A DNA stretch of 64,000 nucleotides from B3-G11 sp036985855 (GTDB lineage: Bacteria > Actinomycetota > Acidimicrobiia > Spongiisociales > UBA5794). The notes beneath the pieces were generated by a model, which was given only the letters and a program-made list of their open reading frames with translations, had not been told where the DNA came from and did no database searches. The position numbers were made by a program, and so were the translations under genes. Positions 1 to 8,863 of this stretch are shown here, piece after piece (position 1 is the stretch's first letter; every line of letters begins with the position of its first letter). The DNA lies in the NCBI GenBank assembly GCA_036985855.1, contig BTQL01000003.1, positions 31,867-95,866 of the forward strand, read 5' to 3'.

Positions 1-908
1 GCATCGAGTTCGGACTGGATCTGGTGTCGTGTGAACTTGCATGACCATTCTGTGTGGATCGACTCGTCGGACTTGAGGTGAACATCGAAATCGATCGCTG
101 CCAGATGTGCGTGCACCTCCCGATTCGCCTTCAGGCTCTGTTTCATACAGCCGTGTTCGGTGTCAAGCCTCGTCTCGTGATCGAACGCATCCAGATCGAA
201 GTTGCCATCGAGCTCGCGGTTCAGGACCGCCAGAATATTCTTGTTGAAGGTTGCAGATAGGCCGGCCTTGTCGTCGTAGGCGGCGTAGAGCGTGGTCGCG
301 TCCTTGATGAGATCGACCCCGAGCAGGAAGCCATCGTCACCGTCGATCATCGAGGCGATCGCTCTGAAAAAGCCCGGTCGCTCGTGAGGGGGCAGGTTAC
401 CAACCGTTGATCCGAGGAATGCAACGAGCCTCCGGCCGTGTCTCGGCACCGCATCGAGATCTGAAGCAAAGTCTCCCTGGTAACCACGAACGTGCAGCCA
501 TGGATAGGTCTCGGTGAGATTGTTCCCGGCATGTCGGAGAGCTGCTTCCGACACGTCGATCGGCACATACACGTCGCCGGCTTCTCGCTCGTGGATCGCT
601 GTCAACAGCAAGCGCGTCTTGCGCGCATACCCTGCACCGATCTCCACGAGCTCATCGGGGTGAATAGCGGCAATTATCTCGTCTGCGTAGGTCTCCAGGA
701 TCTCGGTCTCAGCCCTTGTCAGGTAGTACTCGGGCAGCAGGGTGATCTCCTCGAACAACGCAGACCCGCGGTCATCGTAGAAGTAGATCGATGGCAGGCT
801 TTTGTGTTCTGAAGCGAGTCCGTTTCGAACATCCTTGATCATCTGTTCGCGAAAGTCGTGCGGATGACCGATTCGGGTCAGTGTGAATCGTGGCTCGTTC
901 TGGGTCAT
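1..908 (-). CDS. egtD: EgtD, L-histidine N-alpha-methyltransferase (partial, 3' end off the window)
   Basis: Translating the minus strand from the ATG at 908 gives about 302 residues that run off the left edge; the family is about 320 long, so only the C-terminus is missing. The protein begins MTQNEPRFTL. It has the family hallmarks LPEYYLTRAE, LVEIGAGYARKTR (the SAM-binding glycine motif), FLGSTVGNL and a DLIKD segment. EgtD trimethylates histidine to hercynine with SAM, the first step of ergothioneine synthesis in the cytoplasm. Its ATG overlaps the egtB stop codon (ATGA), so the two are probably translationally coupled. Identification is by recognised motifs. Confidence 0.93.
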   Translation of the reverse strand, partial: MTQNEPRFTLTRIGHPHDFREQMIKDVRNGLASEHKSLPSIYFYDDRGSALFEEITLLPEYYLTRAETEILETYADEIIAAIHPDELVEIGAGYARKTRLLLTAIHEREAGDVYVPIDVSEAALRHAGNNLTETYPWLHVRGYQGDFASDLDAVPRHGRRLVAFLGSTVGNLPPHERPGFFRAIASMIDGDDGFLLGVDLIKDATTLYAAYDDKAGLSATFNKNILAVLNRELDGNFDLDAFDHETRLDTEHGCMKQSLKANREVHAHLAAIDFDVHLKSDESIHTEWSCKFTRHQIQSELD

Positions 909-2230
909 GTGACATCCCATGCGAGCCTGATACCGGCCAAGATTTGTCGACGTTGTCGATAGTCCCAATTGCGAAAGGTGTTTCGAGCCACTGCAGGTGC
1001 TGTAGCCCACGATGCACCTCTGAGAACTCGAAAGTTCTCATCGGAGAAGAAGACCTCGGAATACTCGGCGTATGGGAAGGTCGAGTATCCCGGATAGGGG
1101 AGGAAGCGTGATGATGTCCATTCATATACATCGCCAAGGAGTTGTTCAACGCCGTAGGCAGATGCGCCAAGGGGATACGACCCGATCGGAGCGGGGCCCC
1201 ATCCGAGCTGCCCGAGGTTTGCGTGCTCTGTCGTCGGAGCGTCGTTGCCCCATGGATACTTCCGTACGTTCCCCGTGTCGCTGTCGAAACTCGCGGCTTT
1301 CTCCCACTCAGCTTCGGTCGGAAGACGTCCTCCTTCGAAGTTGGCGAGGGCCTCTGCCTCCCAGAAGCTGACATGAATCACCGGTTCAGCGGGGTCGAGC
1401 GTTCGTAAAGTACCAAACATGAGCTGGGTCCACCCGCCTTCTCCATCGGCGTGCCACCCCTGAGGGGCTTCGTGATCGACTTCCTCTCTCCAGGACCATC
1501 CCGCTGAACTCCACAGCTCAGAGCGTTGGTAGCCGCCCTCCTTGATGAACGTGGCGTATCTGTGGTTGGTCACGGGGAACCTGTCGATTTCGAACGTATC
1601 GACGTGCACGTCGTGGGATGGTCGTTCGTTGTCATAGGCCGATATGCGGTCGTCCGTTCCCATGGCGAAGGACCCACCCTCGATTCGTACTCGTTCGGTT
1701 TCTTCGACCGCTCGCTGACGAGGTATCCGTCGTGTTGTCATGAGCTCGTATGGGGTGAGATCTGATCGCAGGTTCAGCGCCTGCAAGATCGTTTCCTGAT
1801 GTTGCGCTTCGTGTTGGATGGTCATCGCAAAGACGAATCCATCCTTCGCGAGTTCGGGGCCATCAACTGTGTCGGTCGTCCCGAGCACCGTGTCGACGTC
1901 GTGCCGCACCTCGTTGAGGTATTCGGTTGCCTCTTGGCGATCGAGCAGGGGGAGGTCGCCCCGCACCCAGCGTGGGTTGTCGAAGGGGTTGTACATGGCG
2001 TCGCGCGCAGCGTCATGTGCCTCCCGGCCGCCGAGCTCGCGTAACAGCCAGAACTCCTCGAAGTTCGCAATGTGTCCCATGTCCCACACGAGCGGACTCA
2101 TGAGCGGATCGAACTGTTCAACCAGATCTTCGTCCGAGACAGTATTCGTCATGACAAAGGTGCGATCACGCACGGTGTGGAGACTGGAGCGGAGTTTGCG
2201 CTTGATATCAGCCTGAGGTGAATCTGACAT
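905..2230 (-). CDS. egtB: EgtB, ergothioneine biosynthesis sulfoxide synthase
   Basis: A 441-residue non-heme iron enzyme that joins hercynine to a thiol (gamma-glutamylcysteine or cysteine) with O2. The N-terminal DinB-like domain carries the iron-binding histidines: H53 in DMGHIANFEEFW, and H140 and H144 in QHEAQHQE. The C-terminal half is an FGE-sulfatase domain (GGSFAMGTDD, GRLPTEAEWEKAA, GDVYEWTSS, LRGASWAT). I chose the ATG at 2230 rather than the TTG at 2236 because a TAGGAT box sits exactly 6 bases upstream, suggesting a leaderless start. The gene heads an egtB-egtD unit. No egtA or egtC lies upstream, where the neighbour is a VOC protein; either could lie beyond the left edge. Confidence 0.95.
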   Translation of the reverse strand: MSDSPQADIKRKLRSSLHTVRDRTFVMTNTVSDEDLVEQFDPLMSPLVWDMGHIANFEEFWLLRELGGREAHDAARDAMYNPFDNPRWVRGDLPLLDRQEATEYLNEVRHDVDTVLGTTDTVDGPELAKDGFVFAMTIQHEAQHQETILQALNLRSDLTPYELMTTRRIPRQRAVEETERVRIEGGSFAMGTDDRISAYDNERPSHDVHVDTFEIDRFPVTNHRYATFIKEGGYQRSELWSSAGWSWREEVDHEAPQGWHADGEGGWTQLMFGTLRTLDPAEPVIHVSFWEAEALANFEGGRLPTEAEWEKAASFDSDTGNVRKYPWGNDAPTTEHANLGQLGWGPAPIGSYPLGASAYGVEQLLGDVYEWTSSRFLPYPGYSTFPYAEYSEVFFSDENFRVLRGASWATAPAVARNTFRNWDYRQRRQILAGIRLAWDVT

Positions 2231-2236
2231 GGGCAA

Positions 2237-2242
2237 ATCCTA
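2237..2242 (-). promoter_or_regulatory. Leaderless -10 box of egtB
   Basis: TAGGAT on the minus strand, 6 bases before the egtB ATG; it decides the start choice at 2230. Confidence 0.5.
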
Positions 2243-2301
2243 GGAGGGTGTTGGTTGATGCCGGTTCTCAGATCGGTGATCAGGTCGACGTTAATTGATC
2301 A

Positions 2302-2321
2302 ACGCTCTCCTGTGAGAGTGT
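2302..2321 (-). terminator. Hairpin after the VOC gene
   Basis: ACGCTCTC and GAGAGTGT form an 8-bp stem with one G-T pair and a 4-base loop. It lies just past the VOC gene stop and before egtB. There is no T-tract. It is a weak candidate terminator, flanked by GTTGAT/ATCAAC repeats. Confidence 0.35.
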
Positions 2322-2350
2322 CAGTGGGCTTTTCCCGTGTTGTCGCGAGA

Positions 2351-3139
2351 TCAACGCGGTGGTTGATGATCAACTTGTGCCGCCTGAATGATCCCGAATG
2401 TCGCTCCCGATGGGTCGCTCACGACCGCAGAGACGCCGATGCTGCTCCGTTCCGGTGCGCGCTGCACCGAACCTCCAAGCGCGACGATTTTCTCCGTCGA
2501 ATTGGCGCAGTCCTCCACGGTGAACCAGGTCAACCAGTGAGCAGGAATCTCATCTGGCAGGGAACCGGACATTTCGTAGGCGCCGCCGTTCATGCGGTCG
2601 CCAACCTTGAGGATCGTGTATGGGAACCCATCGAACTCCCTCTTCTCCGCCGTCCAACCGAGAAGCTCTGTATAGAACGACACGGCTCCCTCGACGTCGC
2701 GGGATGCGATCTCGTTCCATGACATCGTGCCGGGCTCGTTGAAGAGCTCGGCACCATCGTGCTTTCCGGACTGCCAGAATCCGATTGCTGCACCGACCGG
2801 ATCGATGATGAAGAACATTCGCCCTGCATCCATCACGTCCATGGGTTCCATGATCGGTGTTGCGCCGAGTTCAACTGCTCTGGAAAACACCGCGTCGGCA
2901 TCATCGACGATCACGTACGAAGACCAGACAGGTGGCTGTCCTGCATCGATTTGCTCAGCGCTCAAGTGCCCCATTCCCGCGACGACTTTGCCATCCTTGG
3001 TGAACATCGAGTAGGGGAACTCATCGGATTCTCCTGCTTGTGCCTCCCAGCCGAATAGGTCCGAATAGAACTCCGCCCCTGCAACGGTATCCGGTACCGC
3101 GACGTCGGCCCAGCCGATTGTTCCGTGTGCAAGCCCCAT
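2351..3139 (-). CDS. Two-domain VOC (glyoxalase/bleomycin resistance) family protein
   Basis: A 262-residue cytoplasmic protein made of two consecutive VOC half-barrels. The first begins IGWADVAVPDTVAGAEFYSDLFGW and the second MSWNEIASRDVEGAVSFYTELLGW. Each ends with a DP-x-GA-x-(I/F)G segment typical of the fold (DPVGAAIGFWQ, DPSGATFGII). The start at 3139 is preceded by AAGGAGAG at good spacing; the longer frame upstream has no comparable site. Members of this two-domain group resemble hydroxylase or CFP30-like proteins of actinobacteria. The substrate cannot be told from sequence. It precedes the egt genes on the same strand, but a hairpin at 2302-2321 lies between, so a link to ergothioneine is uncertain. 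Confidence 0.88.
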   Translation of the reverse strand: MGLAHGTIGWADVAVPDTVAGAEFYSDLFGWEAQAGESDEFPYSMFTKDGKVVAGMGHLSAEQIDAGQPPVWSSYVIVDDADAVFSRAVELGATPIMEPMDVMDAGRMFFIIDPVGAAIGFWQSGKHDGAELFNEPGTMSWNEIASRDVEGAVSFYTELLGWTAEKREFDGFPYTILKVGDRMNGGAYEMSGSLPDEIPAHWLTWFTVEDCANSTEKIVALGGSVQRAPERSSIGVSAVVSDPSGATFGIIQAAQVDHQPPR

Positions 3140-3250
3140 CTGCTCTCCTTCCCCTGCTGGTCTCAGCCAGTCGTTGGCGAAAACATTACCGCGTGGGTGT
3201 GACACGAAAATCGGATGCCGGATGTCCGATGTCGGACACGTGATGAGCGA

Positions 3251-3409
3251 TCAGTGGTGTTCGTTCTTTGGGGTGACGATCCATGTCGTGATCGCGGCGA
3301 TGAGCATTACGACTCCGAGAATGACCAATGCAAAGGTCATGAACTCGTCACCAGCGGGCTCTGCAGATACCTGTTCGGCCGTTTCGGCGGCGAGGATGAT
3401 TGGGTTCAT
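3251..3409 (-). CDS. Small single-pass membrane protein, 52 aa
   Basis: The minus strand encodes MNPIILAAETAEQ, then an acidic stretch, then one hydrophobic helix (FMTFALVILGVVMLIAAITTW, residues 23-43) and a short basic/His tail ending KNEHH. A TAAACT box lies exactly 6 bases before the ATG, matching the leaderless pattern seen at many genes here, which supports it as a real gene. I do not recognise a family. It is followed on the same strand, after the VOC start region, by no coupled partner. Function unknown. Confidence 0.55.
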   Translation of the reverse strand: MNPIILAAETAEQVSAEPAGDEFMTFALVILGVVMLIAAITTWIVTPKNEHH

Positions 3410-3415
3410 GCAACC

Positions 3416-3421
3416 AGTTTA
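3416..3421 (-). promoter_or_regulatory. Leaderless -10 box of the 52-aa protein
   Basis: TAAACT on the minus strand, 6 bases before the ATG at 3409. Confidence 0.45.
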
Positions 3422-3539
3422 CCGGCATCTGATGGCAGGCGTCAGCTGCGAGGTCCGGGACCTCCGCTGATTGCTTGGGCGTGAGGCATGGGAGTGAGCA
3501 GTGCTCGCGCCCTCGTTGAGCAGCTAGCTGCATCGGCCC

Positions 3540-3545
3540 TACCCT
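3540..3545 (+). promoter_or_regulatory. Leaderless -10 box of the ABC exporter operon
   Basis: TACCCT lies 6 bases before the second of two tandem ATGs (3552) and only 3 before the first. No ribosome site is visible, so 3552 is favoured. Confidence 0.45.
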
Positions 3546-3551
3546 CCCATG

Positions 3552-5375
3552 ATGTCCGAGACAACGTCTATCGCCGCTGCCGGCCCCCCGCCGCTCAAAG
3601 ACGTGCTCGGCGGAGGGCTGAAACTCACATGGAGTTTCGTGAAGCGACGGCCGTGGTCTTTCACTGTCGCCGTTTTCGGAGCACTCCTATTCGTATCGGC
3701 GATCGTCGCGTCTGCGGTCGTCGCAGGCAGGATCACCGATTCGCTGATCATCCCCGTTCTCGAGGAAGGCAAATCCACGACAGAGCGGCTGTGGCCGGCG
3801 ATCGCGATGGTCGTTGCCGTCGCAGTCTGGAAGTCGGTGGGTATAGCGCTTCGAAGATCTGCGGCAGGTTGGCTCCAGTTCGGATCGAGAGCGGATGCTC
3901 GAAAACGCCTCATTGAACATCAGATGCACCTTGATCTCAGGTGGCACGATCGCCGGTCTACGGGTGACCTGCTTTCGGTGAGCGACGCCGATACGAACCA
4001 GGGAACATTCGTGCTTGCGCCTTTCCCGTATGCGACGGGCTCGTTCTTCCTCCTGATCGGAACCGTCGTGTTGGTGGCTTCCAGCGATCTGTTGCTCGGC
4101 GGTGTCGTACTCGCCGGTCTTGTTGCAATGCTCGCCGTCGACATCAACGGTGCATTTCGCACATACCAACCGTTCGTCAACGTGCACGTGAAGCGTGGGC
4201 ATGTATCTCGCATCGCTCATGAGTCGATCGATGGTGCACTCACGATCAAAGCTCTCGGTCGTAGAGCCGAGGAGACCGAGAGATTCAGCGACGCTTCGAA
4301 TGATCTCAGAGACGAACTCATTCACGTCAACTCGATGTGGGTCGGTTACCGATCAGTCGTTGAGTCGCTACCCACGATCATCATGGTTTCCGTACTGGTG
4401 ATCGGTGCTTTTCGACTGGTGGAGGGCGCTCTGTCGGCAGGCGACCTCGTCGCTGTTGCTTACCTGCTCTCGCTCCTGACAATGCCCGTTTCGCTGCTTG
4501 GATTCGTCATCTGGGAGATGGCGCACTCGATGGCCGCCTGGCAACGCGTGCAAGTGATCCTCGATTCACGCGATGTTGTCGACCATGGCGGAGAGTCCGC
4601 GAGTCCTGAGCCGACGGGCGGAGCGGTCGACAGTTCCGATGTTGCGTTCGGATATACAGCCGATGTTCTCGTGCTCGAAGGAGTCGATCTGAATATCGCA
4701 GCAGGAACAACCGTTGCTGTGGTCGGGCCAACCGGTTCGGGCAAATCGACTCTCGCCCTGTTGCTCGCCAGACTCTGGGATCCAACGACCGGACGAATCT
4801 CTGTCGACGGTCGTGACGTCAGAGACTTCGCACGATCCGAACTTGCAGGTGAGGTTGCCTATGTCGCCCAGGAATCGTTCCTCTTTGACGACACCGTTGA
4901 GGGGAATATCACCCTCGGCGCCGAAATCTCGAGAGAGGACGTGCGCGACGCTGCCGCTCTTGCAGGTGCGGCACGGTTCATCGATGAACTCGAAGATGGG
5001 TTCGACACACCAATAGGCGAGCGCGGAGCGACCCTCTCTGGGGGCCAGCGGCAACGTCTGGCTCTTGCGCGGGCACTCGTCCGCAAACCGAGGGTGCTCA
5101 TTCTCGACGATGCAACATCCGCCGTGGACCCGTCCGTGGAGATTCAGATCCTCAAGGGTCTTCGGCGGTCAGAGTTGCCATCCACCGTTGTGATCGTCGG
5201 GTATCGGAAGGCATCTATCGAACTTGCCGACGAGGTTGTGTTCATCGACGGTGGATGTGTCGTTGCTCGGGGCACGCACGAGACCCTCATCGCATCGACA
5301 CCCGGATATAGCCGGCTGTTGACAGCTTACGAAGAGGACTCCGCGGCCAGAGCAGAAATCCGGGGTAGATCGTGA
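3552..5375 (+). CDS. ABC exporter subunit with degenerate ATPase site (transmembrane + ATPase fusion)
   Basis: A 607-residue half-transporter. Residues about 25-330 form a six-helix exporter membrane domain, and the C-terminal 240 form the ATPase. Walker A is GPTGSGKST (about 392) and the signature is canonical, LSGGQRQRLALARAL (about 494). Walker B reads LILDDATSAVD, with Asp where the catalytic Glu should be, and the H-loop His is replaced by Tyr (VGYRKAS). It overlaps the next half-transporter by 4 bases (GTGA). The pair fits the known heterodimeric exporters (TM287/288, BmrCD) with one inactive and one active site. The cargo is unknown; drugs, lipids or peptides are all possible. The start at 3552 follows the -10 spacing. 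Confidence 0.92.
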   Translation: MSETTSIAAAGPPPLKDVLGGGLKLTWSFVKRRPWSFTVAVFGALLFVSAIVASAVVAGRITDSLIIPVLEEGKSTTERLWPAIAMVVAVAVWKSVGIALRRSAAGWLQFGSRADARKRLIEHQMHLDLRWHDRRSTGDLLSVSDADTNQGTFVLAPFPYATGSFFLLIGTVVLVASSDLLLGGVVLAGLVAMLAVDINGAFRTYQPFVNVHVKRGHVSRIAHESIDGALTIKALGRRAEETERFSDASNDLRDELIHVNSMWVGYRSVVESLPTIIMVSVLVIGAFRLVEGALSAGDLVAVAYLLSLLTMPVSLLGFVIWEMAHSMAAWQRVQVILDSRDVVDHGGESASPEPTGGAVDSSDVAFGYTADVLVLEGVDLNIAAGTTVAVVGPTGSGKSTLALLLARLWDPTTGRISVDGRDVRDFARSELAGEVAYVAQESFLFDDTVEGNITLGAEISREDVRDAAALAGAARFIDELEDGFDTPIGERGATLSGGQRQRLALARALVRKPRVLILDDATSAVDPSVEIQILKGLRRSELPSTVVIVGYRKASIELADEVVFIDGGCVVARGTHETLIASTPGYSRLLTAYEEDSAARAEIRGRS

Positions 5376-7138
5376 GCGAGCAAGGCATGATGAGGACCTC
5401 ATCGGCGCTGGCTCGCTCCTTCAAGATCGCTCCGACTCTGAGGCGTGGGCTCGTCCTCACACTCGGCCTTGCTGTTGCTGGAACTGCGCTTCAGGTCATC
5501 GTGCCTGTTGTGCTGCAGCAGATCATTGACAACGAGATCCTCGGTTCTGGTGATGTCGATACCGCAGCCGTGCTGCGCCGCGGTGGTTTTGCGTTGATCG
5601 CAGTGCTCCTTGCGATGGTTGCTCGCTTCTTCTCGTTACGGAGACTGGTCAGATCGGCGTCTTCTGGTCTCGCAGAGTTGCGCATCAAGACATTCGATCA
5701 TCTCCACGAACTATCGATACTCGATCTTCAGGCAGAGAAGCGGGGTGTTCTCGTCGCCCGCGTCACGGCAGATATCGAGACGATCCAGAGCTGGATGGAG
5801 TGGGGTGGTGTTGGCATGGTTCTGGGGTTTGCCCAGGTGTTCCTCGCCCTGCTCGCAATGGCTGTTTACCGCTGGCAGCTCGCCCTTGCCGTCGCGGCAG
5901 GCGTCGTGGTTTACACCGCGATGGTTGTTGTGTTCCAGAGGGTGTTGTCGAGAGCATATGACAACGTGCGTGAACGGGTCGCAGAATCACTTGCGGTCAC
6001 GGAGGAGGCAATTTCCGGTATGTCCACCGTACGTGCGTACGGCGTGGAGGACGTCATCATGGACCGGGTCGATGAGAAGCTGGACGACCAGTTCACAGCG
6101 GAAGTAAACGCGGCCGTCTTCGCTTCCACATTGTTCTCGAGCTCCGAACTGTTCGCTGGATTGCTCACCGCCGTGGTCGTCGGGATTGGCGTCATCTACG
6201 GAGCAAGCTGGGGAATGTCCGCAGGCACTCTCGTAGCGTTCCTCTTCCTCGTGAACCTGTTGGTCGAACCCATCCAGCGACTCGTTGAAACGATCGACGA
6301 AGCTCAGTCAGCCGGTGCAGGTTTGCGCAAGATCCTCCACATCCTCGACACACCGATTGCGATTTCGGACCCGACTGACGGCACACCGCTGCCGGACCGG
6401 AGCCTCAGGGTCGAGTTCGATGGTGTCACATTCCGGTATCCACAGGGACCCGAAATCCTCAAGAACATCTCGGTATACATCCCTGCCGGTCAGCGTGTTG
6501 CCGTGGTTGGCGAGACTGGATCCGGGAAGACCACGTTCGCCAAGATGGCGACCCGACTCCTTGTCCCCCAGGCTGGAGCAGTCGCAGTCGGGGGCGTCCC
6601 AATCGACAATGTTCCATTCGTTTCGCTTCGATCACACATCGCGTACGTGCCACAGGAAGGCTTCCTCTTCAACGCCTCGATCGCAGACAATGTTCGTTAT
6701 GGGAAGCCGGGCGTGTCCGATGACGCTGTGCGAGCGGCGTTCAACGATCTCGGTCTACTCGGTTGGGTGGAGTCCTTGTCGAAGGGAATCCATACCGACG
6801 TTGGGGAGCTTGGTGGCAGCCTGTCGGCTGGGGAACGTCAGCTCGTTGCACTGGTACGCGCATGGATCTCCGACCCGTCTGTACTCGTGCTGGACGAAGC
6901 AACATCTGCGGTGGATCCTGCGCTCGAGGTACAGATACGGGATGCAATCGAATTTGTCACTCAGGGAAGAACCTCGATCACCGTTGCGCATCGACTTTCA
7001 ACGGCTGAAGCATCCGACCGTGTACTCGTGTTCGATGACGGGAGAATCGTCGAAGACGGAACTCACGCAGAACTCAACAAACGCTCTGGTGTCTATGCGT
7101 CTATGCATGAGGATTGGGAAGGCGCAGTCAAGAGCTAG
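5372..7138 (+). CDS. ABC exporter subunit with intact ATPase site (transmembrane + ATPase fusion)
   Basis: A 588-residue partner of the preceding gene, starting with GTG inside its stop codon. The six-helix membrane domain (residues about 20-320) is followed by an ATPase with Walker A GETGSGKTT (about 378), Walker B LVLDEATSAVD with the catalytic Glu (about 508), and the H-loop His in VAHRLST (about 538). Its signature is off-consensus, LSAGERQ. Together the two subunits build one good site (this Walker A/B plus the partner's LSGGQ) and one poor site (the partner's Asp/Tyr plus this LSAGE). It ends 49 bases from the convergent aldehyde dehydrogenase gene. Confidence 0.92.
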   Translation: MSEQGMMRTSSALARSFKIAPTLRRGLVLTLGLAVAGTALQVIVPVVLQQIIDNEILGSGDVDTAAVLRRGGFALIAVLLAMVARFFSLRRLVRSASSGLAELRIKTFDHLHELSILDLQAEKRGVLVARVTADIETIQSWMEWGGVGMVLGFAQVFLALLAMAVYRWQLALAVAAGVVVYTAMVVVFQRVLSRAYDNVRERVAESLAVTEEAISGMSTVRAYGVEDVIMDRVDEKLDDQFTAEVNAAVFASTLFSSSELFAGLLTAVVVGIGVIYGASWGMSAGTLVAFLFLVNLLVEPIQRLVETIDEAQSAGAGLRKILHILDTPIAISDPTDGTPLPDRSLRVEFDGVTFRYPQGPEILKNISVYIPAGQRVAVVGETGSGKTTFAKMATRLLVPQAGAVAVGGVPIDNVPFVSLRSHIAYVPQEGFLFNASIADNVRYGKPGVSDDAVRAAFNDLGLLGWVESLSKGIHTDVGELGGSLSAGERQLVALVRAWISDPSVLVLDEATSAVDPALEVQIRDAIEFVTQGRTSITVAHRLSTAEASDRVLVFDDGRIVEDGTHAELNKRSGVYASMHEDWEGAVKS

Positions 7139-7187
7139 TGCCGGTCCACAGTTGTCGGGATCAGAAAAGACCTGATGGCCGGGGCTG

Positions 7188-8564
7188 TCAATCCACCACG
7201 ACGGTCTTGACATTGAGAAACTCGCGCATGCCGACGTGGGAGAGCTCCCTGCCGTACCCTGAGGCCTTGATGCCGCCGAACGGTAAACGCGGGTCTGAGG
7301 CGACGAAGGTGTTGACGAAACACGACCCTGCCTCAATACGGTCTCTTGCGATTCGCTCACCTCGTTCGAGGTCGCGGGTGAAGACGGCTCCGCCGAGTCC
7401 GAAGATCGAATCGTTCGCAATCCTGATCGCTTCCTCCTCCTCGTCGAAGGCGATGATGCTCGCCACAGGACCGAAGGTCTCCTCGTGATACACGGGCATG
7501 CCCGCAGTGACGTCGGTGAGGATCGTTGGCGGGTAGAAGGCCCCTGGTCCATCGGGCACGACACCTCCCGTAACGAGGCGCGCCCCTACCCCGATCGATG
7601 TGAGAACTTGATCGTGGAGCTCGTCGCGCAGATCAACCCTTGCCATCGGCCCGAGTTCGGTGTCGTCGTCGAGGGGGTTCCCGATCGTGTAGGCACCCAT
7701 GGCTTCGGTCAGCTTGACGGTGAACGCATCGGCGACCGAACGATGAACGATGAACCGTTTCGCTGCGATACACGACTGTCCGCCATTGAGGAGACGCCCA
7801 AAGGCGCATGCCCGCACAGCAAGATCGAGGTCGGCGTCCTCGAGGATGAGATAGGGGTCTGCTCCCCCAAGCTCGAGCACCGTCTTCTTGAGCTCCTGAC
7901 CTGCCTTGGAGGCAACCGAGCGACCGGCTGCGCCTGAGCCTGTCAACGTTACTGCAACGATCCGCGGGTTCTCGATCATCTCGGCGACCCGACTTGAGGG
8001 AACAACCACGGTGCGGAAGAGACCATCGGGAAATCCGGCTTCCACGACCATCTCGTCGATAGCGATGGCGCATCCGGTTACGTTCGATGCATGTTTGAGA
8101 ATTCCAGCGTTCCCTGCCATGAGAGCGGGCGCAGCGAAGCGCATGACTTGCCACAACGGAAAGTTCCACGGCATTACAGCGAGAACCACCCCGAGGGGTC
8201 GGTATGTCATGTAGCTCTTGTTTCGGTCTGCGTCGACCTGGTGGTCTTGAAGGATCGTTTCGGTTTCCTCCGCGTAGTACCGACATACCCAGGCGCACTT
8301 GCCTACCTCAGCCCTTCCCTGCGTAACCGGTTTTCCCATCTCCCTTGCCATCAGGACAGCGAGTTCCTCCCTACGACCCTCGAGCACCGATGCAAGACGA
8401 AACATGTAGCCCTTGCGTTCGTTGAGCGGCGTCTTCATCCATTCGGTGTGCAGCTGATGTGCTGTCTCGATGTGGGAGACGACCTCTTCGGCTGCTGTCT
8501 CTGGGTACGTTGCAAAGAGCTCTTCGGTGGTTGGATCTACGGATCGCAAGCGTGGTCCTTCCAT
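7188..8564 (-). CDS. Aldehyde dehydrogenase, succinate-semialdehyde dehydrogenase type
   Basis: A 458-residue NAD(P)-dependent aldehyde dehydrogenase. The catalytic Cys lies in NGGQSCIAAKRF, the general-base Glu in LELGGADPY, and the cofactor motif is FTGSG-like (VTLTGSGAAGRS). PWNFPLWQ and ETFGPVASI are also present. The short length and the YRPLGVVLAVMPWNFP block match the GabD1/GabD2 succinate-semialdehyde dehydrogenases of actinobacteria, but the substrate is inferred. The ATG at 8564 starts a protein of family length; the frame upstream of it is not conserved-looking. No GABA transaminase is nearby. It is monocistronic between convergent and same-strand neighbours. Confidence 0.9.
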   Translation of the reverse strand: MEGPRLRSVDPTTEELFATYPETAAEEVVSHIETAHQLHTEWMKTPLNERKGYMFRLASVLEGRREELAVLMAREMGKPVTQGRAEVGKCAWVCRYYAEETETILQDHQVDADRNKSYMTYRPLGVVLAVMPWNFPLWQVMRFAAPALMAGNAGILKHASNVTGCAIAIDEMVVEAGFPDGLFRTVVVPSSRVAEMIENPRIVAVTLTGSGAAGRSVASKAGQELKKTVLELGGADPYLILEDADLDLAVRACAFGRLLNGGQSCIAAKRFIVHRSVADAFTVKLTEAMGAYTIGNPLDDDTELGPMARVDLRDELHDQVLTSIGVGARLVTGGVVPDGPGAFYPPTILTDVTAGMPVYHEETFGPVASIIAFDEEEEAIRIANDSIFGLGGAVFTRDLERGERIARDRIEAGSCFVNTFVASDPRLPFGGIKASGYGRELSHVGMREFLNVKTVVVD

Positions 8565-8667
8565 GGGCGTGAGATGACCTGCGACTCGGAATTGTGTGGC
8601 TCGACACACGAATTGCACAAAACGCGCAGAGTCTGTGCGCCTGATAGGTGTGGACTGGCCACTGTAG

Positions 8668-8701
8668 ACACAAGCAGGCCCTGGTCGGGGCCTGCTTGTG
8701 T
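8668..8701. terminator. Perfect 14-bp hairpin between the DMT permease and aldehyde dehydrogenase genes
   Basis: ACACAAGCAGGCCC and its exact complement flank a 6-base loop. There is no T-tract on either strand. The hairpin lies 160 bases past the permease stop (minus strand) and 100 bases before the aldehyde dehydrogenase start. It probably terminates the permease transcript. The 299-base gap 8565-8863 holds nothing else I can support. Confidence 0.55.
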
Positions 8702-8863
8702 GAAGGGGTCGGTGGGTGACTGGCTTGGTGTTTCGGATCGCCCTGTTCGAGAACAAGTAGCCTCGCCGGCCTCCCACCTGTGCCTAAGTATCGGCGTGTT
8801 GTCGCTTTTCTTGAGCGTTCGGTGATAGGTCGTACGACCCCTTTTGTTCCCATGTCTCTCCTT

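Noticed and set aside
8690..8860. Possible non-coding RNA next to the 14-bp hairpin
   Set aside because: No tRNA, SRP RNA, 6S or riboswitch consensus fits; only the hairpin is supported.
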